A DNA stretch of 10,114 bases from NCBI GenBank assembly GCA_028565635.1, contig JAOXYB010067689.1, positions 1 to 10,114 on the forward strand, read 5' to 3'. Shown in pieces: positions 1-8,580 of this stretch (its first letter is position 1; each line of letters opens with the position of its first letter). Made by a program: the position numbers and the translations under genes. The notes beneath the pieces were generated by a model. That model did no database searches. It was not told the origin of the DNA and saw only the letters and a program-made list of their open reading frames with translations. The DNA is from Phoronis ovalis. Its lineage: Eukaryota; Phoronida; Phoronidae.

Positions 1-178
1 ATACGTGTATTAATATGCCGGTACTATATTCGTATGTAGTGTCAACAATGCCTCGTGCTATGGTGTACTTAGGCCATGTACCAAATTGGACACCATTTAA
101 GTATTATCTAATTATAAAAGGGTGCAAAAAAAATCAAGATTATGAAACGGTCTGTATTAGGATATTTGGTCCACTAAC
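1..178. other. NUP160 intron, partial
   Basis: Sequence downstream of the last visible NUP160 exon, starting with its donor GTTAGT on the minus strand. No continuation of the NUP160 reading frame is found here. The 67-codon plus-strand frame at 15-218 overlaps the conserved exon and is judged a shadow. Confidence 0.7.
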
Positions 179-381
179 CTTTTCTAAAATTTGCTCGGAA
201 TATGTGGAATGCATATAATAAATCATAGTAGTTATGCGTAGCAAGATCAACTGAACGGGCACGAGATTCGATGATACTAACAACCTCGTCATGAAGGTCA
301 ATGTATGGAAATTCCACTAGAGTTTGCAGCTGGTTTCTTTCACATAACACCACAACTAGCTGTCTCAGACAGTCTTTCCGC
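179..381 (-). CDS. NUP160: NUP160 exon (most 3' one visible)
   Basis: The acceptor TATTTTCAG ends at 382 and the donor AAAG|GTTAGT starts at 178. One base completes the split Arg codon, then 67 codons and a final G. It encodes RKDCLRQLVVVLCERNQLQT, LVEFPYIDLHDEVVSIIES, RARSVDLATHNYYDLLYAFH and IFRANFRK. This is the best conserved block in the window and nearly collinear with vertebrate NUP160 up to YRKAG. The next exon would start with a glycine or alanine split codon and lies beyond base 1; nothing suitable is seen in 1-178. Confidence 0.95.
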
Positions 382-3300
382 CTGAAAATAAAATAGCCAT
401 TTAAAATTATGACATTAAATGATCGGTAAGAGATACGTGGGTTATGTTAATAATAATTGCATATATCTAAAAAGAAATTATTTTTTTTGAGAAACTTGAT
501 TTACATCAAAAATTATTTGGAATTGGATGTAGTTTGGTCATAAGCAAAATGAAACACAGTTTTTGAATTATTTTATGATAGGGTGAACATGTTAATGATG
601 ATTTTTTGTTTGTGATTTACAAAATACCTACAATGAATTTCTTAGTTGAGGTCAGTTCTCAAAATATTGGAAATTAAACCTGCATGAAAATTAAGTTACG
701 AGTGCAAGATATTTTTATTTTGCTTTGTCACTGGACATTCAATATATTTGTTTTCTGGGTTGTTAAGCTGAATATATATTTTTTTTAATTGAGAAATTTC
801 TATGCCTTCTTATGTCATACGGAAATAAGATACATTGGTGCCCATAATATTTAATGGAACTCACCTTGAGGGGTCAGGGTTAGCAATCATGGCAGCATAG
901 GCTTCTTCATTGTGACCCAGTTCTAAGCGATACTTGAATACTTTTGACCAAAGGGTTGCCTACCAAACAAGAAATCACACAATAAAAAATATAAAAATCT
1001 GGAACATACATATTCCAATGGTTAGTTCACATTCAAAAAAACATCACCCAGATACAGAGGCATGCTCTAAAAGTTTGAAGCATCAGGTAAATTATTACTG
1101 CTACAAATATGTACTAACTCTTGCAGTATTTAAATATTTGGGGTGTTAAGTTGTATCATGTTAAGATAACAGTAAAATATGCAAATATGCCTAAGAGAGT
1201 AAATGACTTTAAAATGACCAACACATAGTTGTCACAATTTTTGAATAGAATAATACTCATTTTAACCAGGGACTGGTGACTTTCCAATACACAAGAAAGA
1301 TGTCAAACTTACAACATTTTCATCCTTTCCATCGTAAATAGCAATGGCTGTGGTGGCTAGGGAAATGACTAACTGTGGCAGTGAAAACTGCTCAAATAAA
1401 CGAATAACCTAGAGAAAATAAAAGAACATTCATAAACTTCGTGTCTACAAAGATATGATTAAACCAACGAATTTCTGGAAAGATTCTATACTAATATAAC
1501 TTCTTTACCTAAACTGACAATTTTCTAATATATTACAAGCCCAATCTTATGAAAAACCTAATATTTCAATCACGCCATAATTACATAAACTGTCATGTAA
1601 ATTGTGTTTTGAAACAAGCTGTAATAACTATTGTAACCTATTGTATTAGACTTTATCTTAAAACTTTCATTTGCTAAACATTATGATACTGTATTACCTT
1701 TAAATAGTACAACATTTCTAGAATCCTTGGCATTGTTTCTTCTGTTTGAAGTAATTTATTAACAAAAAAGTCTTCATTCCTGACACCATGCGCAGCTTCC
1801 AGGAAACAGTCCAAAGCTTTTTGAGGTTCACTACAAACAAGTTAATATATGAAACAATATTTTTTTAACATGTTTTAAAAGGTTGTGCAGTACAACATCA
1901 TGCCTCTTTGACCTGATCTCACATAGTGATTCATTGAGCTAAGGTAGCGGGACTTTACTCTGCATTATCGTAACGACTATGAATAAGGAATACTGCTTAC
2001 ATATTCGAAAAGCCAAGGAATCAAAAGTTCAACGTTTTTACTTTAAGCATTTAGCCATTTAAAGTATTTTTAGCATCCTTAATATCAGTTTTGTGATTAA
2101 GCAACTCTATCAAAAAATCCTTTACATTTCTATTTTTATCAGAACCTTATCATCCAGAACTACTTTTAAGTACTCATTTAAAAATTGGAGACAGATTGTA
2201 TATGAGAAAGATTACAGCTTATTGCAAAGCAGCGGTTCCACCTCTGGTGAACAGTATGATTCAACTCACTTGAAGTTTAGGTAGCTCTGTCCTAATAGAA
2301 ACCTCCTCGAACCTGCATTCCACTCGCACCAGTTTTGCAGCAGTCGTGAATAACTCTGCAATTGCATATATTGGCATTTTGCCATCAAAAATTCCGGAAA
2401 AACAAAATTAACACTAACAGGCCATCTGTAAAATTGGTTAAGGAATTTTATTACATTTCTTTAAATGTGTCCCATGAATATAAGCATATATTAACAGCAA
2501 ACAAGGAGCCAGAGATTTGGAATTTATATTCCTTATTGGTAATATGATTTCTACAGAGTTTACTGATAACTTTGGCATAATTAAATTACATTACATTGTT
2601 TTTTTTTGTGATTAAATAACCATTGTATCAGGATTTTGTGAAGTAAACTCTTTAGTACATGTATAATGAGACAAGAATAAATTGAACAAGAGCAAGAATA
2701 CAAAACATGTGTCATGGACATTGACATCTTTTTTTCTAGAACTACCAAGGTTCAAAAGTTCCAAGACCCAGCATTCTCTATTTAAAAAAGACTATTCCCT
2801 GGTGTACAGTATCCCTTACATTCTGAGCTTTATGATTATTCCTGCTCATCAGGATGCGCCTATGTTAAATCACAGTTATCTGATGAGAAAGGATACATGA
2901 GTTGACCAATCATTACACTTGCTGATTGAAAAACATTGCTAAAGAAGCTGCATGGGTCTTCTTCAAGGAAGCCACTCTGTGCTAATAAGATTCTCAAATG
3001 TTGACCACCATTTCCTCGTAAAAACAACTGTGCTAAGCTTGTGCTGTAATTCTCTGGAATATAAACACGACATTTATTCACCCTGTTGTTTAAGGAACAT
3101 TAGTCAAATAAGGCAAGCTTCATGCTATTTGCAACCAGTCCATTACACATCATTACATAACCTTAAAATGGCAAAACTAATGTCTTTCCATTAAAAGTTA
3201 CTACCAGAGGGAGGAGAGCCAAAAATGCATTCACTGTCCCTCAACTAGTAGATAATCAAATTGCATTATCTTCTTTCCCATGATTAGCATTAGCTCACCA

Positions 3301-4783
3301 ATAATGCAAACTTACCTTAAAGTCACTCAAATCACATTAACTGCTTCTTTACATACCATCCTATTCCCCAAATTATAATCATTTTCTGATTTCCTTCGGT
3401 ATTTATTTTAATGATACAGAGTGTACTGAATTTTTACCAGTCCCTGTGATAATTCATAATTCTGTAGAGCAGCAGGCAGAATCCCACGGAAAAGAGGTTA
3501 AACAATTTTTCAGCAGTGTTTATTTTTATGTAATAAACAATCAATCTATACATTGGGTGCTACAAGCACTTCTGAAAAGCCCACATTCTGGTGTTCTGTG
3601 ACAGTGAATAGCTGTTGTGTGTTTGATTGTTCATTAAATGTTTTTGATCTAGAACTTAATTTTATTGTTCAAACCTATTGTCTTTCGTTGCATAATTCTA
3701 CAGGGGCTGAAATATTGTGCATTTATCCAAATGCACATATTTTCACCCTTATAGAAATGTAAATTGCGTGAGTACCTGCTTTAGGACTTGGGCCACCATC
3801 ACCAGTTTCAGTTATTTCCAAAGCGTCCAACTGTAGAAGATTGGACTCTCTATGAAGAAAAAGAAATGAAGTCATTTCTAGAATGTTTTATAGTAATATC
3901 CCTAACTTAAATCACTTAGCTGCTTGTTTTTTTTTAAGTCTGCAACATCAAAGAAAGAATTCTTAATTAGTAATTTAATTTAAAAAGTTTTCGTAATGGA
4001 AGGGGATATTGGCCTTTTACAGATGTGGGTGGTTCCTCGGGAAAGTGCAGTCCAAAGTTAAAATGGACACCCATATCTAAAGATTTTGTCTCATTTCTAG
4101 CATTATCGCACAAAAACCGTTTTGCATAGGATAGGAATCAATTTCTAGTTTTCGATCCAAAAAGGGATTTTTAGTGAAAAGTGGACCCATTGTTAGACTT
4201 TCTGTGAACAATGAACAATTTCTAGGGATTTCTTGGTGCAAAATGTTTGGGTAGCACATCCTCATATTTATAATATATGTATGTGCCCAAAGGGGTTGTG
4301 TAATTCAGTTAGCTCATTTTTTAATCTAACATGTAAAACATATGCAATAGATAAAACAAACTTCTTAATAAACTATTGTATTTGTAACAGAAGGTGATGA
4401 TGCAATAAATATATCATCTACCTCATTTTTTTAAACTGGCACAATGTTTGCAACACAGCAAAGACAAATTATCCATGAAATGCTACATTTGAAACTGGAT
4501 GAAATATCATCCCATGCTCTACACATGGATAGTTCAAAGGTACAGGTGTACTATGATCTATGCTTGTTGAGGGTATAAGGCTGAAACAAGTATGAACATA
4601 TAAAATAAGTATGACTTCATTTCTTGATTGAAGTATAAGTAAACCTTACATGATATCTGGTTGTAGAGGACTATTTATTGTCTGCGATGCCCATTTTAGC
4701 AAGAAGTATGACATTAGTAGCGGCCTTGTCTGTGGAATGATATCTGATCGAAGATTTTCACATAGCTGCACATTTACACCAAC
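179..4783 (-). CDS. NUP160: Nuclear pore protein Nup160, partial gene (8 exons of the middle region)
   Basis: NUP160 is a structural subunit of the Nup107-160 (Y) complex, which forms the outer rings of the nuclear pore scaffold; it also works at kinetochores in vertebrates. Eight minus-strand exons lie at 4650-4783, 3776-3849, 2820-3053, 2270-2355, 1698-1830, 1313-1408, 865-959 and 179-381. Introns of 800, 722, 464, 439, 289, 353 and 483 bases have GT donors and AG acceptors, and the phases agree at every junction. Translated blocks resemble vertebrate NUP160 as I remember it, for example CLRQLVVVLCER, LVEFPYIDLHDEVV, ESRARSVDL, HNYYDLLYAFHIF, IIESNLLQLDALEITE and EPQKALDCFLEAA. These belong to the alpha-helical region after the beta-propeller. 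The propeller exons (5' end) and the last several hundred residues are not in the window. The third visible exon contains a one-base frame break. Identification is very secure; exon ends are predicted from splice consensus only. Confidence 0.95.
382..864. other. NUP160 intron, 483 bases
   Basis: AT-rich intron with T-runs (around 481 and 780). No other coding signal, repeat or RNA gene seen. Confidence 0.8.
865..959 (-). CDS. NUP160: NUP160 exon
   Basis: The acceptor TTGTTTGGTAG ends at 960 and the strong donor AAG|GTGAGT starts at 864. 31 codons plus 2 bases: ATLWSKVFKYRLELGHNEEA then YAAMIANPDPS. This matches vertebrate ATLRTCIFKHHLDLGHNSQAYEALTQIPDSS. The final AG joins G of the next exon to make Arg. 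Confidence 0.93.
960..1312. other. NUP160 intron, 353 bases
   Basis: Phase 0 intron, GTAAGT to GGTAG. AT-rich. The plus-strand open frame at 934-1149 starts inside the NUP160 exon and shows no protein-like character. Confidence 0.8.
1313..1408 (-). CDS. NUP160: NUP160 exon
   Basis: The acceptor TTTTCTCTAG ends at 1409 and the strong donor GTAAGT starts at 1312. Exactly 32 codons in phase 0: VIRLFEQFSLPQLVISLATT then AIAIYDGKDENV. This matches vertebrate VLRLLDVIGLPELVIQLATSAI. Both neighbouring junctions are also phase 0. Confidence 0.93.
1698..1830 (-). CDS. NUP160: NUP160 exon
   Basis: The acceptor TTGTTTGTAG ends at 1831 and the donor AAG|GTAATA starts at 1697. One base completes the split Asn codon, then come 44 codons: EPQKALDCFLEAAHGVRNED, FFVNKLL, then PRILEMLYYLK. 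This matches vertebrate GEGQKALECFCQAASEVGKEEF and the following YYDKVLRLLD junction. Ends in phase 0. Confidence 0.92.
1831..2269. other. NUP160 intron, 439 bases
   Basis: GTGAGT to TTTGTAG intron. A less AT-rich patch at about 1884-1985 stands out from the surrounding sequence but matches nothing I recognise in either strand. Confidence 0.75.
2270..2355 (-). CDS. NUP160: NUP160 exon
   Basis: The acceptor ATTGCAG precedes base 2355 and the strong donor GTGAGT follows base 2270; 28 codons plus 2 bases. It encodes SYSRLLQNWCEWNAGSRR and FLLGQSYLNF, matching vertebrate DYIQLLHPWCQVNVGSCRFMLGRCYL almost residue for residue in spacing. The two leftover bases AA join T of the next exon to make Asn, giving LNFNEPQKALDCF. 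A longer-looking open frame in this stretch (ELFTTAAKLVRVE) is the wrong frame. Confidence 0.9.
2356..2819. other. NUP160 intron, 464 bases
   Basis: GTAAGG to TTGCAG intron, phase 0. AT-rich with a T-run near 2600; no embedded gene seen. Confidence 0.7.
2820..3053 (-). CDS. NUP160: NUP160 exon with an internal one-base frame break
   Basis: The acceptor TTATATTCCAG ends at 3054 and the donor AAT|GTAAGG starts at 2819. The first part reads ENYSTSLAQLFLRGNGG, later DPCSFFSNVFQSASVMIGQL and MYPFSSDNCDLT, then meets TAG at 2862-2860. From about 2858 the next frame continues as RILMSRNNHKAQN and enters the following exon in phase. In vertebrate NUP160 the equivalent stretch (a QLLWP-like motif, about ten residues, then LMGNCQ) is continuous, so both halves look like one exon. 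Its 234 bases are one more than the flanking phases allow. The alternative is a 36-base intron using a poor donor (GTATCC), which would remove conserved sequence. Confidence 0.8.
3054..3775. other. NUP160 intron, 722 bases
   Basis: GTACTC to TTCCAG intron, phase 1. I see no further exon, RNA gene or clear repeat. The plus-strand frames at 2952-3194 and 3553-3762 have no recognisable domain and are treated as chance. Confidence 0.7.
3776..3849 (-). CDS. NUP160: NUP160 exon
   Basis: The acceptor TTTCTTCATAG ends at 3850, and the exon runs for 74 bases to a donor GTACTC at 3775. The first base completes a codon from the upstream exon, then come 24 codons encoding ESNLLQLDALEITETG and DGGPSPKA, and the last G starts a split glutamate codon (G|AG) completed by the next exon. 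The donor is weak beyond GTA, but the phase match on both sides supports it. The ESNL..L..LE.T core is conserved with vertebrate NUP160; the Gly/Pro/Ser-rich end looks like a loop. Confidence 0.85.
3850..4649. other. NUP160 intron, 800 bases, with probable repeat
   Basis: GTAAGG to TTCATAG intron, phase 2. It is the largest intron between two visible exons. Its middle part (about 4020-4300) resembles a decayed dispersed repeat on the minus strand; the rest is plain AT-rich sequence. Confidence 0.75.
4020..4300 (-). repeat. Possible degenerate dispersed repeat in NUP160 intron
   Basis: Read on the minus strand, GAGGATGTGCTACCCAAAC (4263-4245) resembles GGGGATGTGGCGCGGAACCC at 9897-9916, and it is followed by short recurring phrases such as AAATCCCTAGAAA, GGGTCCACTTTTCAC and AAAATCCCTTTTTGG. 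The same kind of phrase, with ATCCC or ATCCAAA recurring every few tens of bases, fills the repeat at the right end of the window. The G-rich head seen there is not clear here. The minus-strand open frame 4077-4265 is a by-product of this sequence. Family membership is by eye only. Confidence 0.4.
4650..4783 (-). CDS. NUP160: NUP160 exon (most 5' one visible)
   Basis: The acceptor TTCTATTGTAG precedes base 4783 and the donor GTAAGG follows base 4650. The exon starts in phase 0 and ends two bases into a codon (44 codons plus 2). It encodes VGVNVQLCEN then RPLLMSYFLLKWASQ, matching the vertebrate segment around APLLLSYYLIKWGS. The split codon AT|A joins the next exon to give DIIESNLLQLD, which aligns with vertebrate LDTLESNLQHL. 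The preceding exon was not found anywhere between 4784 and the end of the window. Confidence 0.9.
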
Positions 4784-5764
4784 CTACAATAGAAACAAGC
4801 AGCATAAAGACATTATGACAAAACAGAGAAATAAAAGATTCTATCCTTCACAAGAATATACTTTACTTCTATGAAAATATTTTTAATTTAAGTTACATTG
4901 TATAACGCGATAAAGCTATAGATAGGCAAGATTTACATTTAATGGAAATTATATTAAGACTTGAGATTCCCTTGAGGCAGTAAAAAACTTCCTGTGACAT
5001 GCAATTCAAATCTGTTTCAAACTATTATGAAAACGCAGTGTATTTAATCAAAACAAAAGCAACCAGTGAAACCTATACAAAATTCCCTGAAACATGGATA
5101 TATTCATTCAATGTTTTAATTGTAATAATTAAGTAATTTGTATAGATGGACAAGTCATTAGCCTCCTCACAATCCACATTTTTATACAATTGGACGCATT
5201 ATTGTTTATGCCTTGTAGAGTATAACTCAAATTATTTAAAAGATTTGGAATTAAATAAATTTTGGCTTTATGTTGCTTATGTTTGAAAACATTAAATGTG
5301 GGTATACATGATCTTCATACATTTGTCTCATTTTAGAATAAATGGAATGCATGCAGAAAAAAACATTGTTACAAAATGGGAGTATTCATAATAAGCAAAA
5401 CATCTATTTGATTTTTAATAATTTTATTAACATGTTATTAATAACAAAAATATACTGTCAAAAGGAAACTTGTTTTTTGAATTTTCAGTCTTAGTTATAA
5501 CTTTTGTAGATTAAACAAACGAGAATTTTAATTAAATGCTGTATAATGTAGATCATATCACATTACTACTTTTTTTAAATAATGATAACCAAGAAGTGTT
5601 TTCCTAATCAATACAATTACTAAGGGAACAATATGGCATAAAGATAGTTGAAAGACTATCAATTGACTATTCAAGTACGTATAGGTGATCATTTTTAAAG
5701 CAGTTTCATGATAGAGATGACACAATGATGCAATATTTTTTTTGCTTTTAATTGGTTTCCACAG
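4784..5764. other. AT-rich stretch between NUP160 exon and receptor gene
   Basis: No NUP160 exon encoding the segment expected next upstream (vertebrate RDLLILQQLLMRLG region) could be found on the minus strand, and no other gene is seen. If NUP160 continues to the right, this is the 3' part of a large intron. Confidence 0.55.
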
Positions 5765-5897
5765 GATAGTTGACGTCTATAATTATAAACTACTAGTAGG
5801 TAATTATCAAACATTATCTAAGTATCATCCATTATTTCTTTATATAAGAATTAACTACAACTAGCTCTTTCTTTCATAATAAGGACACTGTATTGAT
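5765..5897 (+). promoter_or_regulatory. Probable 5' leader of the receptor gene, with upstream splice acceptor or TATA-like box
   Basis: A long pyrimidine run followed by TTGGTTTCCACAG ends at 5764. It is a good plus-strand acceptor, so the coding exon may start at 5765 after a 5' UTR intron. The 133 bases from there to the ATG contain no other ATG. Alternatively TATATAAG at 5841-5848 could be a TATA box with the pyrimidine-rich CTCTTTCTTTC about 25-35 bases downstream as initiator, giving a very short leader. A CRE-like TGACGTCT lies at 5771-5778. The two models differ in where transcription starts and neither is proven. Confidence 0.4.
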
Positions 5898-6857
5898 ATG
5901 TCTAACTTTACAAATGTTTCATGGTACAGTGAAAACACTGTACCAAAGGCAGTGTTGGTCGGGCATACAATTTTTGAAATTATACTGACTTTTGTGGTAC
6001 TGTGCGAAAATACATTAGTTCTTTATGCCTTTAAGAAGAGAAAAAACATAAGAAAGGAAGCATCGCACATATTCGTAATCGGACTGGCTGTGACTGATCT
6101 TATAACAGCACTTACAATCTTTCCCATAAATAGTTTCAAGAAATATATTTTACCACTAGCATGGCAAAAATTTCCTGTTTGGTTTCTTGAGATCACAAAT
6201 GCAGGATGTACCGTTTTAATTTATGTGGTAGTTTGGCCAACAGTAGCCTCATTTGCAATACTGTTTACAATAGCGATTAATCGTATAGTCTCTTTGAAAT
6301 TTCCGTTGAAATACAATACGTTAATGACCCATAAAGTGTGTTGGAGTTTCGTGGCATTAGCTTGGGTGTATACAGGTATTGTAACAGGAATATGTTTCAT
6401 AGTGAGTGGCAGAAGTCAACATCCGTTGGATCTTTTTGAGGATGGGGAATGCTTATTGGAAACATCCCTTATGAATCGGACAATCAGAAATATTGGTATT
6501 AGTATAACGTCATTACCTCTGGCAGTAGCAATGTTCCTGCATTTTTACATAGCAATAATTGCGTACAAGTATAGCAGAAAAACATCCCCTGAGGCACCAA
6601 CGTCAAACATGGAGAAAGAAATGATGATAACTAAAGCAACTCTGATTATCGCTGGTGCATTTTTCTTATGTGTTTTACCGAATCTGATTTTGAAAGGTCT
6701 CCCACCAGTTAACAGAAATGATCCATGGTGGAGACACTGGTTGAACTATTTTGCTGTAGATATCATGTATCTGAACTCTGCCTTGAATCCTATTCTATAT
6801 GCTGGTTGCTATCCTATGTTTAAGAAAGCATTCTTAAAAACATTTTCGAGGAAATAA
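5898..6857 (+). CDS. Rhodopsin-class (class A) G protein-coupled receptor, orphan
   Basis: Intact single-exon gene of 319 residues for a plasma-membrane receptor that should signal through G proteins. An in-frame TAA at 5880-5882 precedes the ATG, fixing the start. The outer N-terminus is short with glycosylation sites at N3 and N6. Helices lie near 20-45 (N38), 56-78 (LAVTD, D67), 100-132, 148-170 (W156), 198-223 (P207), 245-267 and 281-303 (NPILY, 297-301), then a short helix 8. C104 and C185 can form the usual disulfide, and N193 is another glycosylation site. Loop 3 and the tail are short. Departures from consensus: NRI for DRY (128-130), CVLP for CWxP (258-261), H215 where Tyr is usual in helix 5, and Pro at 114. 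There is no Asp at position 3.32 (Val112), so an amine ligand is unlikely. AINR and FPLKY faintly recall melatonin-type receptors; the ligand is unknown. Confidence 0.93.
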   Translation: MSNFTNVSWYSENTVPKAVLVGHTIFEIILTFVVLCENTLVLYAFKKRKNIRKEASHIFVIGLAVTDLITALTIFPINSFKKYILPLAWQKFPVWFLEITNAGCTVLIYVVVWPTVASFAILFTIAINRIVSLKFPLKYNTLMTHKVCWSFVALAWVYTGIVTGICFIVSGRSQHPLDLFEDGECLLETSLMNRTIRNIGISITSLPLAVAMFLHFYIAIIAYKYSRKTSPEAPTSNMEKEMMITKATLIIAGAFFLCVLPNLILKGLPPVNRNDPWWRHWLNYFAVDIMYLNSALNPILYAGCYPMFKKAFLKTFSRK

Positions 6858-7031
6858 AACAAACACTTAAGTACAAAAGTGGAACCTGTTTCACAGAGTT
6901 AACAGAGAACAACAAAAATGACACGAAAATCCTGGGTTTATTACATTTTACCACGAAAAAGTACAAAGTTTTACTACAAAAGAGGTAATTCATTTCTAGA
7001 AGTTAAAAGATACAGAGTACTATTGAATTAT

Positions 7032-7048
7032 GAGAGAGAGAGAGAGAG
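7032..7048. repeat. GA microsatellite
   Basis: About 8.5 uninterrupted GA units in the putative 3' UTR of the receptor gene; likely to vary in length between individuals. Confidence 0.9.
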
Positions 7049-7079
7049 CTATTTAATGTTTATATACACGGTGCCTGGA

Positions 7080-7085
7080 AATAAA
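7080..7085 (+). terminator. Poly(A) signal AATAAA (first candidate)
   Basis: Canonical hexamer 223 bases after the receptor stop codon. No clear G/T-rich element immediately follows, so this is the weaker of the two candidates. Confidence 0.4.
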
Positions 7086-7140
7086 TGTGCCAAGTTTAAA
7101 ATAATTGTACAAGAGTTAATGATTTAAACTTGACACAACT

Positions 7141-7146
7141 AATAAA
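7141..7146 (+). terminator. Poly(A) signal AATAAA (second candidate)
   Basis: Canonical hexamer with a GTGTCTGAAGAGTG and T-run stretch about 40 bases downstream, which fits a cleavage site near 7160-7180. Confidence 0.5.
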
Positions 7147-7165
7147 TGATGATTCATTTCTAAAT

Positions 7166-8580
7166 AGGAATATTATGACATTATTAGTGTCTGAAGAGTG
7201 ATTTTTTTTTTTGTGAAATATAGCATTGATGCCTTTTATAAAATTATTATTTTATTGATTTTGTGTAATTTAGAGTAAATGTTCTTTTGTTGTACCACTT
7301 TATAGAGAAAATTATAGTTAAAATTGATGAAGATCATATTAAGATAAAAGTTACAAGCCCTCTACAGCTCAAAGAGAGAGTCGCCTTTGGCGGTTAAATA
7401 TTATAAAGAAATTCAAAATGTTATTACTAATTATTAAAATTAAATACAAAAATTATATGTTCTGTTATCAGTTATGTGAGACTTGTATTTTAACAAGTAG
7501 CTTTTGTTAGGCTTACTTCTGATTTTGTGTGTAAGTATCCACAACTCATTGAGTATCACTGTGTATCCATTTGTTCCCTTATTGTATGACAGAATGCCAA
7601 TGTTAATCTGGCATGAAAAAACACGTCCATGAACACAATGAGAACCCAGTTTGCTACAGGTTAAAAACTCTCGATATATCTTCATCAAATTTAATTTCTG
7701 TACTTTGTATTTCTTTCTTTCCAAATGGAAGTTAAAATTTATGTTAGCTATGAGTAGCTAATTGGTGATTTGTGAGGTAATTTGCATAAAATGCCTACTC
7801 CGATAGTGGATATTGTTAACTAGATAGATAAGGATTCAAATTTCGCACATTTTGTTTATCTAACATAAAAAATACTGTGATAGCTCAAAGTATCATACAT
7901 ATGACAGACAATAAGTTATCTAAATCAATGCAACCTGTAAAATATTTTTTCAAAGTGTTGTGTCTTGTGTATTTATTCACATAATATATACTTATTCAAT
8001 CATTTGTTGAATATTTATTTACCTACATGAGGCCAGGATGAGTAACACCTGAGACCTACATTTTCACCGACACAATGTTTGTCTCTCGAGTACGAAGGCT
8101 GGTAAAATGTATATTTAAATGCTAATGGTTATGCTTCCATTGTAATTGCCATAGCAATGTCAAACGTTTGCAAATTTTAATCTCACTAAACAGAGTAAGG
8201 ATGATGTCAGGCACTGGTGTCTATATTTTGTATAGTGCAGTCATAAAAAAATCCTTTCTTGAACAAAAAAATTAAAATGAAACTGAAAGTGGCATCATAC
8301 AGCAACTAATACAGTGGTTGGCGGAATTTTCAGATAAAGAACATTTTTGTTATATTTCGGTGCAAGTTTTTGCATTTAGGTATTATGTAGACAAACTGGA
8401 CAGACCACAACTATCTCACATATGCACAACTAACACAGATGTATGGTGAACATTAGAAAAGATACTATTAAATACAAGTAACAAGTGCTTGAACCATTAT
8501 ATTGCAATCACCGCACAATTACTACCTGAATAACTAGACATTTAGCAAGTTGTAAACAACTCCCAGAGTGTAACAGGCTC
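7166..8580. other. AT-rich non-coding stretch
   Basis: Nothing supported on either strand. The minus-strand open frame 7440-7724 (94 codons) matches no family I know and has the composition of chance AT-rich translation. If NUP160 extends to the right, this belongs to its intron. Confidence 0.6.

Larger units (their letters stand above)
6858..7165 (+). other. Probable 3' UTR of the receptor gene
   Basis: AT-rich sequence after the TAA stop, with poly(A) signal candidates AATAAA at 7080-7085 and 7141-7146. A G/T-rich stretch with a run of T follows at about 7187-7216, as expected beyond a cleavage site. It includes a short GA microsatellite. The plus-strand open frame at 6918-7127 runs through the microsatellite and is not protein-like. 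The UTR end is an estimate. Confidence 0.5.

Noticed and set aside
1880-1990. Less AT-rich patch with a short RYDNAE reading on the minus strand
   Set aside because: Stops on both sides and no donor; the true neighbouring exons join without it.
2270-2356. Frame reading ELFTTAAKLVRVE in the NUP160 exon
   Set aside because: The neighbouring frame (SYSRLLQNWCEWN ... FLLGQSYLNF) matches NUP160 and agrees in phase with both neighbours.
4650-4874. 74-codon plus-strand open frame
   Set aside because: Antisense shadow of a conserved NUP160 exon.
4950-5010. Minus-strand GTCACAG acceptor followed by GAAGTTTTTTACTGCCTC, considered as another NUP160 exon
   Set aside because: No usable donor follows and the translation does not resemble the expected NUP160 segment.
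5643-5660. GATAGT/ACTATC inverted repeat upstream of the receptor
   Set aside because: Six-base arms are common by chance in sequence of this composition.
7440-7724. 94-codon minus-strand open frame, considered as an upstream NUP160 exon or separate gene
   Set aside because: It does not match the NUP160 segment expected before the exon at 4650-4783 or any family I know, and it has no clear splice frame or start context.
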